The notes beneath the pieces were generated by a model. It worked only from the letters and a program-made list of their open reading frames with translations. It did no database searches and was not told where the DNA came from. A stretch of 64,000 nucleotides of DNA from the NCBI GenBank assembly GCA_024180945.1, contig JAKSGN010000042.1, positions 124,001-188,000 on the forward strand. The letters are read 5' to 3'. The position numbers were made by a program, and so were the translations under genes. This DNA comes from Macrophomina tecta (lineage: Eukaryota > Ascomycota > Dothideomycetes > Botryosphaeriales > Botryosphaeriaceae). This document shows, piece after piece, positions 22,605 to 33,199 of this stretch; the stretch's first letter is position 1; every line of letters begins with the position of its first letter.

Positions 22605-22911
22605 GGCTGGTCAGAGACGGCCGGTATGAGTTGAGGAAGTGGAAGAGTACAGGATGCATCCCGTACAAATGGGCAGGTCGACTCACTGTTTCAACCTTTC
22701 GGAGACAGTTTGTGCGCAAGATCGAGCGAAGACTCCAGATCACTACAATACCACCGGCAACGCCCCAAAAGAACTATCTCTCACATAATTAAGGCCGTGC
22801 GCTTACTGAATACGCGTCTGTCTTAGAGCTAAATCCGCCTGCGAGCTTTTTCTGTTGATACTTTGGAGCTAAAACAAAAAAAAATATAAAAAAGGAAAGA
22901 GAAAGAGGTGT
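22605..22911. other. Flank between esterase pseudogene and LINE
   Basis: About 300 bp, becoming A-rich toward 22870-22910. The plus-strand frame 22601..22792 has no motif. I see no gene or terminus here. Confidence 0.4.
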
Positions 22912-23094
22912 TTGAACTCAATGGAGTTTGAGTTTGAGTTTAATTCATTTACCCTGACCCATCGCCCTAAGCGATATGCAGGCTACAGACTATTAAGATG
23001 TTCCCCTAGTAATACATTGGTACGTGTCAAATTGGGAGAGTAATTAGGTAATTAGGAGGGCGGGCAGTAAGGATTGTAGGGGTGTAGCGGAGTT

Positions 23095-26000
23095 CTACTC
23101 CGTGTGCTTGTCTCTGTTAATAAACCGCTGTGATTCTTTGGCGAACTTGAGCACAGCTTGTAGCTGTGTCGCGGATATTTTCCATTTGGGTTCCTTTCCC
23201 GGAGTGGTTTCGGTGTTTCTTGGGGGCTTGCCGCCAAGTAGAGCTGATAAGCTGTTCTTTGTGAGACCGCTGTCTTCGTACATCTTTCGCCGGCCTTCTT
23301 GTAGCAGTGGACAGTCGAGGAGGACGTGGGAGACCGATTCAACTTCTCCGCATTCACATTTCTCATTATCGGTGCGGCCCATCCGCTTGCGGTGTTGGTT
23401 GAGCCAGCAATGGCCAGTGCGTAGTTGGGCGAGAAGACCAGCCTGGCTGCGCGAGAGCTTGTCGTATAGGTGGCGGACATGGGGTCCTGGTTGCGCCGTG
23501 TCCATATTGCGGAGGTGCTGTCCTTTCTCTGAGCTTGTCCATTGTGCCGCCCATTGCTTGTGCGCTCTTTCTACGGCTGCTTGGGTTAAGAGAGATGCTA
23601 GTGGCTGATGATAGTGTTCTCTTAGACGCCTTGTCGCATCTTTGGCCAGCTTGTCTGCCTCCTCGTTTCCGTGGACCCCGCAGTGGCTTGGTATCCATTG
23701 GAGGGTGAATGTGATTTGAAGGCTTTCTTTCAGGGCCTGAGCTGTTGTTAGAATGGACCTGACTATGCTCTGTCCTGATTTCCGTTTGTAAGGGTTAGCC
23801 AGCGCCTGGAGGGCTGCCTTGGAGTCGCTATAGATGGTGTAGGTGCTCGGTTCTTGGCTGGCTTCCTCTAGCTGCTGTACAGCCGCTAGTTCCATCCCGG
23901 TGTCAATGGCGATGAGTTCTGCGGCCGCGATGCTGTAGTATCTACCAGATCCCGCTCCTCTCTGGGTTTTCCTCTGGACTTTCTGCTCTTGGTTGAGAAT
24001 TACTGCTGCTGCTCCTAGCTGGTCTTTTGCCTTAGACGCATCCGTAAACACTCTTGTGGTCGGCGCCTCCTGTAGCTCTTGTTTGAAGGCTAGCGTGTCT
24101 TCCGTGTGAGGCGACCGTAGCTGAATCTTCTCTATTGGGTGCGCCTGCCAAGGTGGCCGGGGGCAGGTATCAACTACCTCCACTTCCTCTAGTTGCTTCT
24201 GGTCGTGTTGCTTAAGGAATGCGTTCAGAGGGCTCATGGAGCTGGCTGCCGGGCTCAGCGATGTGGCCTCCTTTTCGACCAGCTTCCTGCATGGGTGCGA
24301 GGCTGGGAGTGTTCTCAGGTTTGTGATTACCCTCGCTGCTCTGGTTTGAAGGCGCAACTTTGTTGGCAGGAGGAAGTTTTCATAGTCTAGCGTCTCTGTT
24401 GCTACGGTTCGGAATGCTGAGATGGCCTTTGCTGTTGCTATCCGTTGAATCCTCGAGAGCACTGCCACTTGCCATTTACACCTTTTAGGGGAGTGCCAGA
24501 CTGTGGAAGCATAATCCATTTGGGGAATCACGCATGCCTGATAAAGCTGTCGCATCTGTTTCGGTCTCAAGTGTCTTAGCCTGCCGATGGCTAGACAGGT
24601 CTTAGTGGCTCGCTTCACTGCTCTCTGGATGTGGGCTCTCCACCGGAGCTGTTGGTCAAAGATCACTCCCAAGAGCTTTACTTCACCCTTTGGTTTTACT
24701 TCGTAGTTACCCATTGTCACTGTTGCCGGGCAGGTCTGGTTCGCGTTTCTCGTGAAGTGGATGAGCTCTGTTTTGTCAGCCTCGAAACACGATCCCGTCT
24801 GCTCCGCCCACCGCTGCATTCTTGGAATGTCTTCTCTTTGTAGTGCAGCGATATTCTTGCGGGCTGACAGGCTTGTTCTCCATCGGAAGTAGTCATCGAT
24901 GTAGGCAGATGCCCCTCCTGTAAAATCAACTGGCTGGTCTACGAGGTCTGAATTGTAGAAGGCGAACAAGATGGGGGAGAGCGGGGAGCCTTGTGGGAGT
25001 CCTGGGTGCTCCAGAGCCGCGGCCGGTCTGGTATAGCCATCGAACGACACCGAAGCGGTCCTGTTATGCATGAAGCTCCAGACCCACCTCCTTATCTCAG
25101 CTGGTATCCTCCTTTCTGTTAGGACACGGTCTAGGGCATTCTTATCGACTGCGTTGAAAGCGCCCTTCAGGTCAAAAGCCATTAGTGTGACCACCTTGTG
25201 TTCTTTCCAGGCATTCCAAATTGCGTCCACCAAGACGAGGAGCGCTTGTTCCGTAGATCTGCCGGGTCTGGCCCCGAACTGGGTGTCTGGGAGAGGGCTG
25301 TACTTCTCGGCGTAGTAGGACAGTCTCTTTGCCATTACTGCTTCTAGTAGTTTTCCAAGGGTGTTAAGTAGCGATATTGGGCGGTATGCTTTGGGGATTG
25401 TATAGTCTGGCTTGCCTGGTTTGCGGAGGACAACGATTGCCGCTGTTCTCCAAGCTTTTGGGTGGTGGCCGAGGCTGATGGACGCGCTGAAAATTTGGTG
25501 TATGTAGTTTGCCACGTACGGCCACAGCTTCTGCCAGACCAGCATCGGCAGCCCGTCTTCTCCTGGGGCTGAGTTGGCCTTAGTGGCCACCAAGCTCTGA
25601 TGAATCTCTGCCTTTGTAACTGGCGTCCAGTCTAGTGGGACCGTTATCGCTCCTTCGGTGGGTAGCTGTGGGCTAGTTGGCTTTGGAAAGAAGGTATCTA
25701 GCAGGAGCTGTGCTTTTTCTTCGTTGCGTGTTATGTCGTTAGTGCCGTTTGAGAGGGGTGGGATGCTACTATAATTATCGCTCGGGCTAGCGTATTTGGC
25801 TGCCTTCCAGAGCAGGTTTCCATTGCCGGCCTGATCTAGGAATTCCTTCCAGTGGCTGCTCTTAGCGTGGGCAATTGCTTTGACCCATTCTCGCCGAGCC
25901 TTTTGCATTTTCGTGTATTGATCCAGCGTGTCAGTGTCGTCTCTTCCGTGGGATGTGCGTAAGGTCTGCCAGAGCCGGCGGTGCTTGTTGGTCCTTGTCT

Positions 26001-26967
26001 GGTGTTCCTTCAACTCCGGGCTGAACCATTGTTTTGAGTACGGGCAGGGCTTTGCAGTGGGAGTTAAGTCGTTCGTTGTAGCTGCCACGGTGCTAACTAG
26101 ACGTTCAACGACCTCGTCTAGCTGCTGCTTAGTGTTGATATTCAGCGTTGGACCGAGTGCCCGTTGGGCAGCTGGGCCGGCTTTTCCCCAGTCTGTTCGT
26201 TCGTATAGCTTCCGTGGGGGCCGGTTGCTTGCTGGTTCTACTCCCATGTTCCACTTCGAGACGGTGGCGCGGTGGTCTGATCCGTAGTTCTGGTCTAGAA
26301 GGCTGCATTTGATGAGTTGCTCAGGGATGTTGCTGAGGGTTAGGTCCAGCGTCGTCCTGCTGTCTGCCTTGTTGCTCGCGTAGCAAGTAGGTGTTCCACG
26401 GCGGAGGTGGCTCTGGAGCTCGTGTTCTTCCATAAATGCAAGAAGGGAGGCGGCTGTTCCTACCAGGTATGGTTTGATGTTGTCTCCACCCCAAAGTGGG
26501 TCTTGCCTGTTGAAGTCTCCGCCTAGGATAAGGCGCGGGGTAGTATCCGTCATCTGTCTTCTAATCGTCTGGCGGATCGCACCGAGCGCTATTTGCATCT
26601 CCTGTTCTGCTGCGTGTTGGGTTCCTCCTATTGGCGGTACGTATACCGAAAAGACAAGTATCTGTTCCGTTGGCGTCTGAATTCGGACTGCCGTTAGATC
26701 ACGACTCTCGCATTGAATCTGTTGTTGTGCTGAGGTAGAAAGCCTCTTGTTGACATAGATGGCGCTGCGTTTCTTTCCTTCGCCGGAATAGGTGGGGGTG
26801 TATAGGTGCCAGGAGCGGTGTTGGACAAAGGTCTTGAAGAATGACACCGGCGGCTCTTGAATGAGAAGGATGTCTAGCTTTTCAGTGTCTTGGTCGTTGA
26901 TTAGAGCTTCCATGCATTCGCGTGACTTCCAGATGTTCAGCTGTAGGATTCGAAGTGGCTCTAGCAT
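23095..26967 (-). CDS. LINE ORF2: endonuclease, reverse transcriptase, RNase H, zinc knuckle (1290 aa)
   Basis: Makes and inserts the cDNA copy. Residues 5-240 form an exonuclease-endonuclease-phosphatase domain (LRILQLNIWKS, IQEPPVSF, LILGGDFNRQDPLWGG, YGSDHRAT). The reverse transcriptase is in about 500-750 (AYRPISLLNTLGKLLEAVMA, MAFDLKGAFNAVDK, LPQGSPLSPILFAFY and catalytic AYIDDYF). RNase H is in about 971-1115 (VFTDASKA, AAELIAIDTG, YSDSKAALQ, WIPSHCGVHGNEEAD), with the acidic residues present. A CCHC-like knuckle starts at 1204 (CECGEVESVSHVLLDC). This order and the C-terminal RNase H fit the fungal Tad1 clade. Start ATG 26967 overlaps the ORF1 stop. No stops or frameshifts. Confidence 0.95.
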   Translation of the reverse strand: MLEPLRILQLNIWKSRECMEALINDQDTEKLDILLIQEPPVSFFKTFVQHRSWHLYTPTYSGEGKKRSAIYVNKRLSTSAQQQIQCESRDLTAVRIQTPTEQILVFSVYVPPIGGTQHAAEQEMQIALGAIRQTIRRQMTDTTPRLILGGDFNRQDPLWGGDNIKPYLVGTAASLLAFMEEHELQSHLRRGTPTCYASNKADSRTTLDLTLSNIPEQLIKCSLLDQNYGSDHRATVSKWNMGVEPASNRPPRKLYERTDWGKAGPAAQRALGPTLNINTKQQLDEVVERLVSTVAATTNDLTPTAKPCPYSKQWFSPELKEHQTRTNKHRRLWQTLRTSHGRDDTDTLDQYTKMQKARREWVKAIAHAKSSHWKEFLDQAGNGNLLWKAAKYASPSDNYSSIPPLSNGTNDITRNEEKAQLLLDTFFPKPTSPQLPTEGAITVPLDWTPVTKAEIHQSLVATKANSAPGEDGLPMLVWQKLWPYVANYIHQIFSASISLGHHPKAWRTAAIVVLRKPGKPDYTIPKAYRPISLLNTLGKLLEAVMAKRLSYYAEKYSPLPDTQFGARPGRSTEQALLVLVDAIWNAWKEHKVVTLMAFDLKGAFNAVDKNALDRVLTERRIPAEIRRWVWSFMHNRTASVSFDGYTRPAAALEHPGLPQGSPLSPILFAFYNSDLVDQPVDFTGGASAYIDDYFRWRTSLSARKNIAALQREDIPRMQRWAEQTGSCFEADKTELIHFTRNANQTCPATVTMGNYEVKPKGEVKLLGVIFDQQLRWRAHIQRAVKRATKTCLAIGRLRHLRPKQMRQLYQACVIPQMDYASTVWHSPKRCKWQVAVLSRIQRIATAKAISAFRTVATETLDYENFLLPTKLRLQTRAARVITNLRTLPASHPCRKLVEKEATSLSPAASSMSPLNAFLKQHDQKQLEEVEVVDTCPRPPWQAHPIEKIQLRSPHTEDTLAFKQELQEAPTTRVFTDASKAKDQLGAAAVILNQEQKVQRKTQRGAGSGRYYSIAAAELIAIDTGMELAAVQQLEEASQEPSTYTIYSDSKAALQALANPYKRKSGQSIVRSILTTAQALKESLQITFTLQWIPSHCGVHGNEEADKLAKDATRRLREHYHQPLASLLTQAAVERAHKQWAAQWTSSEKGQHLRNMDTAQPGPHVRHLYDKLSRSQAGLLAQLRTGHCWLNQHRKRMGRTDNEKCECGEVESVSHVLLDCPLLQEGRRKMYEDSGLTKNSLSALLGGKPPRNTETTPGKEPKWKISATQLQAVLKFAKESQRFINRDKHTE

Positions 26968-28037
26968 TCAGTTCTGCGCGCGTATGGGGGACGTTCTTTG
27001 CATTGGCTGGATCTTGTTGGGTGGCTCTGTCCGCAGTCAGCGCACCTTGGGGCCATCCCGGGCGGGCAGTTCCTGGTGTCGTGTTCTTCGCAGCAGTGGC
27101 CACATTTTTGCTTTTCCCGGCAGTTCCAGGCAAGGTGTCCATGCGCCTGGCAGCGGAAGCATCTCTTCCTCTCCATGCGGTAGTACTCTACACGTCCAGT
27201 GAATTGTTGTCCAAACGTAAGGCCGTTGTAGACGGCGTGTTGAGCTGCTTGTTCCGAGCTAAACCAGACTCCGAGGGAGGCGTGCCGTCCGAGGGGAGCG
27301 TCTTTCTTCTTCATCCAGGCAATATCCTCGATTTGGTGGCCGAGCTGCGTGAGGTCGTTCTCCTCGCTGATCTTCTCGATACTGCGGTCTTTCGCATCAA
27401 TCTGAACTTCTTCGGTTGGTGTGAGATGAACGACGACTCCATAACGTGGGCGGGTAATCTTGGTGCTGTCTCCTAGCTTCTCTACCCACCCCGTGTTCTT
27501 TTCAGCGGTTTCCTTTCCTTTATCTGTTCTAAATCGGATAAGGTATCCTGTCTTTGTCGTGCCTACTCCTAGGACCTCCACGTCTTTGGTGCTGTCGCAG
27601 CTGCTGAGGGCGTCTGAGATGTGCTTGGCTGCTATATCTTGTGGCATGTCTTTCTTCAATTGATCGTCGGGCATGCCTTGGTCTGCTTGGGGCGGTGCTG
27701 TACTGACCTTTATCACTCGGAGGCTGTTTCCAGATTGTTTGCGATACGATTGGGGAAGTGTGTTGATTGGGGGTTGTGCTGCTACTCTGGCCCAGCTGCG
27801 TTGTTGAGATTGTCGCTGGCGTGTAGTCTCGAGCTCCCAGTTGACCTTGTCCAATTTCTCTGAGAGGTCTGTGACTTGATTCTGTAGGGCTTTGTTTTGG
27901 TTCATGAGAGTCTCGCGTTCTTTTCTAGCATCTTCCTGCCCTTGCTGCAGAAGTTGAAGAAGTTCTTTTTGCTGGGAGAGCTCTTTCTTCATATATTCAA
28001 CCAGCGGGGGTATGTCTGGCATGTTAATGAGGGCCAT
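26961..28037 (-). CDS. LINE ORF1: gag-like RNA-binding protein (358 aa)
   Basis: Probable nucleic-acid chaperone packaging the LINE RNA. Starts at ATG 28037 (MALINMPDIPPLVEYMKKEL). Residues about 15-75 form a heptad-rich coiled coil (QQKELLQLLQQGQEDARKER, then LSEKLDKVNWELE). The C-terminal 60 residues carry three Cys/His knuckles: CFRCQAHGHLAWNC, CGHCCEEHDTRNC and CADCGQSHPTRSSQC. The ORF ends CKERPPYARRTEC with TAG at 26961, overlapping the ORF2 ATG within ATGCTAG. Confidence 0.92.
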   Translation of the reverse strand: MALINMPDIPPLVEYMKKELSQQKELLQLLQQGQEDARKERETLMNQNKALQNQVTDLSEKLDKVNWELETTRQRQSQQRSWARVAAQPPINTLPQSYRKQSGNSLRVIKVSTAPPQADQGMPDDQLKKDMPQDIAAKHISDALSSCDSTKDVEVLGVGTTKTGYLIRFRTDKGKETAEKNTGWVEKLGDSTKITRPRYGVVVHLTPTEEVQIDAKDRSIEKISEENDLTQLGHQIEDIAWMKKKDAPLGRHASLGVWFSSEQAAQHAVYNGLTFGQQFTGRVEYYRMERKRCFRCQAHGHLAWNCREKQKCGHCCEEHDTRNCPPGMAPRCADCGQSHPTRSSQCKERPPYARRTEC

Positions 28038-28598
28038 TTTAGCTCGGTGTGCTGCTAGGTCGGTCTTGGCTTGAGCCCCAGTGGCCTGGGTTTCGGTAGT
28101 CTGGGTTTTCTGGGTTTTGGTAGTTTGGGTTTTAGTAGGTCGGGCTTCTTTGGCAGTCTTCTTCTCTTGTGGTCCAGCTTAGGTCTCTCTAGCCGTCCTG
28201 TTGTCTGTTTGTTTGATACGGGAAATGCTACGTGTGGTCCTTCCTGGGGGTGTTTCTTCTTGGCTAATCCTTTGGGTTCGGACCGCTGTGGGGGCCTGGG
28301 GCGAGGCTGGGCTGCAGGGGCTCTGCGCCCGGGGTGTATGGGGCTCTGTGCTCCCCATGTTACACAAGTCTTGTCGGCGCACGGGCCGGGAAGGTGAAAA
28401 TCTTTGTGGGGAGAACGGTCGATATGGTGGAGTTAAGGCTGGCTCTCGCGGGCCCACCAGGGCAGTGCACGCCCTGGGGCTGGGTCAAGTTGCTCTCTTT
28501 GATGTGCGCTCTCTTTTGCTCTCGATTTTACGGTGGCGGCAGTCCGGTTTTGTTGGTTTCAGTCGATGACTAAAGCGGTCTTCCTTGCGCACTCATTG

Positions 28599-28687
28599 TT
28601 GAACTCAATGGATTGTTGAACTCAATGGATTGTTGAACTCAATGGATTCTGAACTCAATCTGAACTCAATCCTGAACTCAATGGATT
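28599..28687. repeat. 17-bp tandem array at the 5' end of the LINE
   Basis: Three near-perfect 17-bp units TTGAACTCAATGGATTG, then shorter TGAACTCAATC units and a final TGAACTCAATGGATTCC. A single matching unit core lies at the LINE's other end (22912-22924). So the LINE sits inside or next to a small array whose core resembles its own AACTC-rich tail. Confidence 0.75.
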
Positions 28688-28689
28688 CC

Positions 28690-30331
28690 TTTGACGAGTT
28701 GATTGATTGCTTGACTAGTAGGGCTTTGTGACTGGCGCTGAATATGGTCACGTATAAGTCTTGCCTGCTGCTCTAGCTGAGTAGTAGTATGTGGTGTTTC
28801 TGATGTCTATGGAGGTGCTGAGCCGTTGGCTGTGCCTGGTGGGGATGGCGTCTTCGTGACTGGAAGCGACGATAAGACGCGCTGAGGATCGTACGGTACT
28901 AGGCCTCTAGTAAGAAATTTACTTCTAATGTTTAGATCTGTAAGGATAGATGGCCGTACCTTTGTATATATTGCTAGGAAGTCTTCTTTATCGATATGGT
29001 GGATTCCTTGGCGGGTAAGTGCTTGAACCTTATGTCCGTATAAGCGCTTTAGAGGGGAGAAGCAGCCTACGTCGAGCGGCTGGAGAAGATGTGACGTATG
29101 CGAAGGCATGTAGAGCGTAATAATCTTGTTTTCCGTATAGTATTGGTCGAATTCAGGCGTCGTATGGCTACTATGGCTATTAAGGATAAGCAGGCGGTAG
29201 ACTCCCTTTGTATAGGATTGTGTATACTTGTTGAAATGCTGAATCCATTTATATTCTAGCTTATCTGTAGTCTAGCCGTTGTCGCTTATAGCAAGCATCT
29301 AGCTAGTAGGTAGGCTTTGATACTAGCCTGACTGATGGAGCTTTTGTTGGAATATTTGATTCAGTAGTGTTTTGGATTCAGTTATGTCTTATACTCGTTG
29401 CACACCTGTCTCAGCAGGTAAGCAAGTTACATACCCGTTTTACCCTAGTAGGTAGAATAGGTATAAGGGAAGCCCGTACGGCCTCCCTCTACTAGATATG
29501 CCAAATCTATGGGAACTCATCTTCATCAGTTGAAGCAAGGCTGCCAATTAGTCATTTTCCAACAGCTTTCCTGCTAGGATGACGAAGGGCGGGATTGCCT
29601 AACTAGTCGTATTAACTCTCTTAATTGCTGTTACCCATTCGCGATTGCCTGGTTGTACGAGAATCGCTCGGCCTATAGTATTAGAGCTTGTAACGACTTT
29701 TGATATCGCTGCTACACCTATTATGAATCTAGTCTCGTTAAAGTTGTAGGTATCCTTATTATGCTATACGCCTGACGCGTCTCCTTAACGCGCTTGAACC
29801 ACGCGCTGATTATCCTAGAATCTTTATATTTCGCGCGCTGCGAGTGGAATTTGCGATTCTACTTTGTCTGAAGCTCTGGCTGAGTGTTGATAAATCGCGA
29901 TACCTAGTTCTTGCCAACTGGCTGAGGAGGAGGATTCTGGCCACGCGTAGCGAGTAACGTGTCTGCTATTCGTCGTACGTCGATAATTTGGGGGGGAAAT
30001 CCGCGTCGGTCGAGGTCTAGGACCCACTGTACGAGTGCCTGCTCCTTAGATGGCTGTAACTTTCGTTTTTTGGCATTATATTGCGCGATTGGTGTTGAGC
30101 CCTTAAGGCGACACCGAAGGCTAGATTTAGGAACGCTGTATAACTTTGCTGCCCTACGAAGGCTTGAAAACTGATTATTTTGAATGGCTTGCTTTGAAAG
30201 AGCTAGTCTGCCTTCCTTCCGAAGCTTCAGAATGTTGTGTGTGGATGCCATGGGTGGTTTAATTGAAGACGCGTCCTTTTTTGGTGGGGTGCGCGAGGGT
30301 GTGGTGTGCGCAAGCGAGTGGTGGAACACGT
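28690..30331 (-). pseudogene. Pogo-type element K, RIP-decayed and truncated
   Basis: Right terminus ends at 30331 with TA 30332-30333 and starts ACGTGTTCCACCACTCGC with a degenerate dimer. Transposase begins around MASTHNILKLRKEGRLALSK (near 30250), with HTH AAKLYSVPKSSLRCRLKG, LVQWVLDLDRRGFPPQ and VGKN then a stop. The central region carries many stops. The end has MPSHTSHLLQPLDVGCFSPL and LVPYDPQRVLSSLP, running toward 28700, where LEQQARLIRDHIQRQ-like sequence parallels element I. The left terminus is lost at the LINE junction. It inserted into a TA in element J. Confidence 0.7.
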
Positions 30332-30333
30332 TA

Positions 30334-32055
30334 GTCGATTTACGCTTAACTACCCTTCTACTTATAGTTGTAGCTGCTTTTTGGTTTCTTAGCTTTGTAC
30401 GCTGCTCTTTTTCCTTAATCTTCTTCTCTCGGTTTCTTGTAGTTCGCTGTCTACTAACTACTGATTCTAGCTTTGCTTGCTTAATACGCCGTGCTTCGCT
30501 AGTATATATGATGCTACTAGTTGACGTAATCTTCCTAGCATCAGCTCTACGTTGACGCCTTGCTGACTGGGCTGCTGACTGCTCCTTTAGGTCGTTGACT
30601 GCCTGGGCACTAGCCTGGGCCTGGGCAAGGCTTCCCTTAATGAATTTTCGTAGTAAAAGCGGGTTAATTGGGCCTTCTAGGTCCTCTGCTAGTTGACTAC
30701 CGACCCGCCTTAATGTTCGAATAGTTAGTGGGGTGTTGGGGTCCGTGTCCTGTTGAAGGGGTGGTGTCTTATCGCGTGGCTGTTGACTGGATTCCATCCG
30801 GATTACCTTATCTACCATATACTGCGGGTTCTAGGGGTGAATACCTGCCTCCCTCTAGGTACTCTTAATCGTGTGCTCGTCAAATGTCTGTTGACGAATG
30901 GAGTGTAAGGCAGCTAAAAATTCAACTTTATTAAAGTTGGTACAACCGGTACGCGTTGCCTTATTAACTGCCTGTTGGTGCCAGTGCTTATATGGCTGAA
31001 ACGCAACCAGATTAAGCGGCTGGAGTAGGTGCGTACTATGAGGTGGTAGGCAGTAGACAAGGATGTTGTTTTGTTCGCAAAAACTAAGAAACTCGTAGGT
31101 GTAGTGCGAACCATGGCCGTCTAGTAGTAATAGCTGGTAGCTATCCTGTCCCCTTCTTCTAGTCTGCCTGTCGAAATGTCGAATTTATTTAAGTGCTAGG
31201 CAGTTATCTGTATAGCCAGTATCCGAGTTAGCTAACAGGGTGTTAGCTGGTAGGTTATTTTTAGTCCAGGCCGTGTAGATATTTGAACTAGGTAGAATAA
31301 CCATTGGGGGAATAACGCCTTCATCTGCACTAATACACTCGCAGCAGGTAACTAGCTCTCGACAAGAGTCACTAGGTAGAATCGCCTTACGGTCAGGCTG
31401 TAGAGTAATAATCTACTGGCTGCCACCAATACCGACTCGAAAGCCGGTTTTATCGTAGTTCCAGATGTCTGCTAGTTGAATGCCGTGCTTATTAATAACG
31501 CGCTTAAGCCTAGTAAAATAGCGACTAATTGCAGCTGGATCGTGACTAGTAGTTCGTAGAATCTCGACTGGCTTTTGTTTAATGACTGATAGTTCAGGGT
31601 GCCGGGTGAGGAAGCGTCCAACCCAGTTATGGCCAATTGGAGGGGGCTTAGTAGTCGGATCCGAGTGGGCGCGAACTAGCAGCTGGTAGGCACTTGACTG
31701 CAGCATATGCAGGCGGCAGGACACTCCAATTTCGTCCAAATCAGCGCAGTAGAGGACTAGCGCCAGCTCCTGGTCATCAGTGAGTAGCCTGCCAGTCGGC
31801 TTCCGGTCCATTCGTGATCCAGTGCCTCGCCAGCGTCGGTGCAAGCGGAGGCGCGGAACATGGTATTTCTCAGCCAATTTCTTAATATTTGGTGAGATTT
31901 GAGTGTTCGCTTCGTTAAGCGCTTGTTGAACTCGCTTCTCTACCTCTTGATAAGAACCAAAGGGTTGTGGTGGCTGCATGGTGATTGGTTGTTGACAAGG
32001 TGTCGCGATTTTGAGATTTTGTTCGTTGGGGTGGGATTGTTCATTGGGGTGGGAG
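30334..32055 (-). pseudogene. Pogo-type element J, RIP-decayed, cut by element K
   Basis: Transposase from ATG 31979 (MQPPQPFGSYQEVEKRVQQ), one frame to about 30340 with only a few in-frame stops: after GGSQ (31413), after LALK (near 31190), and two around STxREAGIHPxNP (near 30850). Catalytic region: NYDKTGF (E to K), LLLLDGHGSH, and LLQPLNLVAF where the third Asp is Asn. These are G-to-A type changes. The C-terminus is basic and interrupted at a TA by element K. Upstream, 32021-32055 holds a tandem TTGGGGTGGGA dimer, probably its terminal repeat. Its family differs from the other pogo copies here. Confidence 0.7.
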
Positions 32056-32116
32056 CTCCTCGCTTGCGAGGAGTCCACAGAATGTGGACCGGGGTTGGCC
32101 CGCAGCCCAACCCCAG
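32056..32116. other. Three consecutive short palindromes
   Basis: CTCCTCGCTTGCGAGGAG (32056-32073) is followed by GTCCACAGAATGTGGAC (32073-32089), then GGGGTTGG...CCAACCCC (about 32091-32115). Each forms a 7-8 bp stem with a small loop. They lie between the terminal dimer of element J and the MULE relic. Confidence 0.6.
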
Positions 32117-32137
32117 TCGGCTATTAGCTCCGGATAC

Positions 32138-33199
32138 ATGACTCTAAAGAACAAGCTTGCGAAGCAGTTTGCGCGTGTATTGTTTTAGGTCGCCAAAGAG
32201 GAGCTATTCAGCGATTAAGTTAGGCGTGAGGTTTCACACATGGCTCTGAACTTACTCCTCCAGCAGACTCACCTCCTCCGCGCGCGAGAGGCGCCCGACG
32301 GCTTTTATGACGTTGAGAGCTACCTATGCGTTGACAACTTCACGAGGACTTACGGCTTGCCGTGTCACCACGGGATGAGGCGCGCGCTTGAACGCAACAG
32401 CAAGTGGCACCTCCAGCTACATGATATTGACTCTTACTGGCATCTACACACGCGCAAGGAGCAGGCGGGTGTTGAACGCGTTAATATGACGGGCGAGCTA
32501 CCTGCTATTGCTATTCCAATCGAGCCCTCACCGCAACCTCCTCCAGGCTCTCATACTCACGTCCGCGACCCCCGAGTAGCTAACACACGAGGCAGGCCCA
32601 GGCAGGACAACACTACGCGCAGAGACCCTTCACAACATGAGGTTATTGCGAGCCAACAGGCGGCCGCAATGAGGGAGGCGAGGAACGCGGCAACGAGGCC
32701 TCAGAGGACTCAAAGGAGGCAGGCGGCCGCCGCAACAGTCTCAACACCAGAGGCCGCAATGACGGCGTTTGCTACTATTCTTGCATCAATGCTAGCTAAC
32801 AACTTGCAGGGCAATGCGCTGTCTCGTCCTCCTCCCTCGCAAGAGCCTCCCTCACACGAGCCTCCTCCAGCCTCAACACCAGCTTCTGAGCCTCCGTAAC
32901 CGACGCCTCCAACACCCTTGCGCGCGCCTCAACACCAGCTTGAACACGAGCCTGAACACCAGCCAAGACGCAAGCGAGGCCGGCCGCTAGGCAGCAAGGA
33001 CTCGAGGCCGCGAGCAAGAAGCCGCAGAGGCGTCAAAATAACACCAACAGCGAGTTCATCCAGGCGGAGGGCAATGGGCGCGCGGGCGTATTGGACAACA
33101 CATGAAGGCATGAACAACAACAGCCATACCCGGCTTGGCCCAGGGTGTCTGGATGGGGGCTTTTTCGGTTCGATTCTACATACAAAAGAGACTCTATGA
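32138..33199 (+). pseudogene. MULE transposase, C-terminal part with AT-hook
   Basis: Frame from about 32138 reads MTLKNKLAKQFARVLF, a stop, VAKEELFSD, another stop, then the open frame from 32240: NLLLQQTHLLRAREAPDGFY, CVDNFTRTYGLPCHHGM (finger-like), LHDIDSYWHLHTRKEQ and a long Gln/Pro/Ala tail. After a stop at 32899 the continuing frame has RRKRGRPLGSKD, a typical AT-hook. It aligns with the fragment at 3829..4408. The catalytic half is absent. Two early stops sit at likely Gln/Arg codons, fitting RIP. Confidence 0.65.

Larger units (their letters stand above)
22925..28598 (-). mobile_element. Full-length Tad1-like LINE (non-LTR retrotransposon)
   Basis: About 5.67 kb on the minus strand: 5' UTR 28598..28038, ORF1, ORF2, 3' UTR 23094..~22950, and a tail of AAACTC repeats. 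Flanked by a 13-bp direct repeat TTGAACTCAATGG (22912-22924 and 28599-28611), consistent with a target-site duplication. Both ORFs are uninterrupted. Truncated relatives lie at 4519, 11190 and 17994. This copy looks capable of movement. Confidence 0.9.

Noticed and set aside
28599..28687. The 17-bp array as a possible centromere or origin repeat.
   Set aside because: Only about five units are present, and its position at a LINE end with a matching single unit at the other end points to the insertion site.
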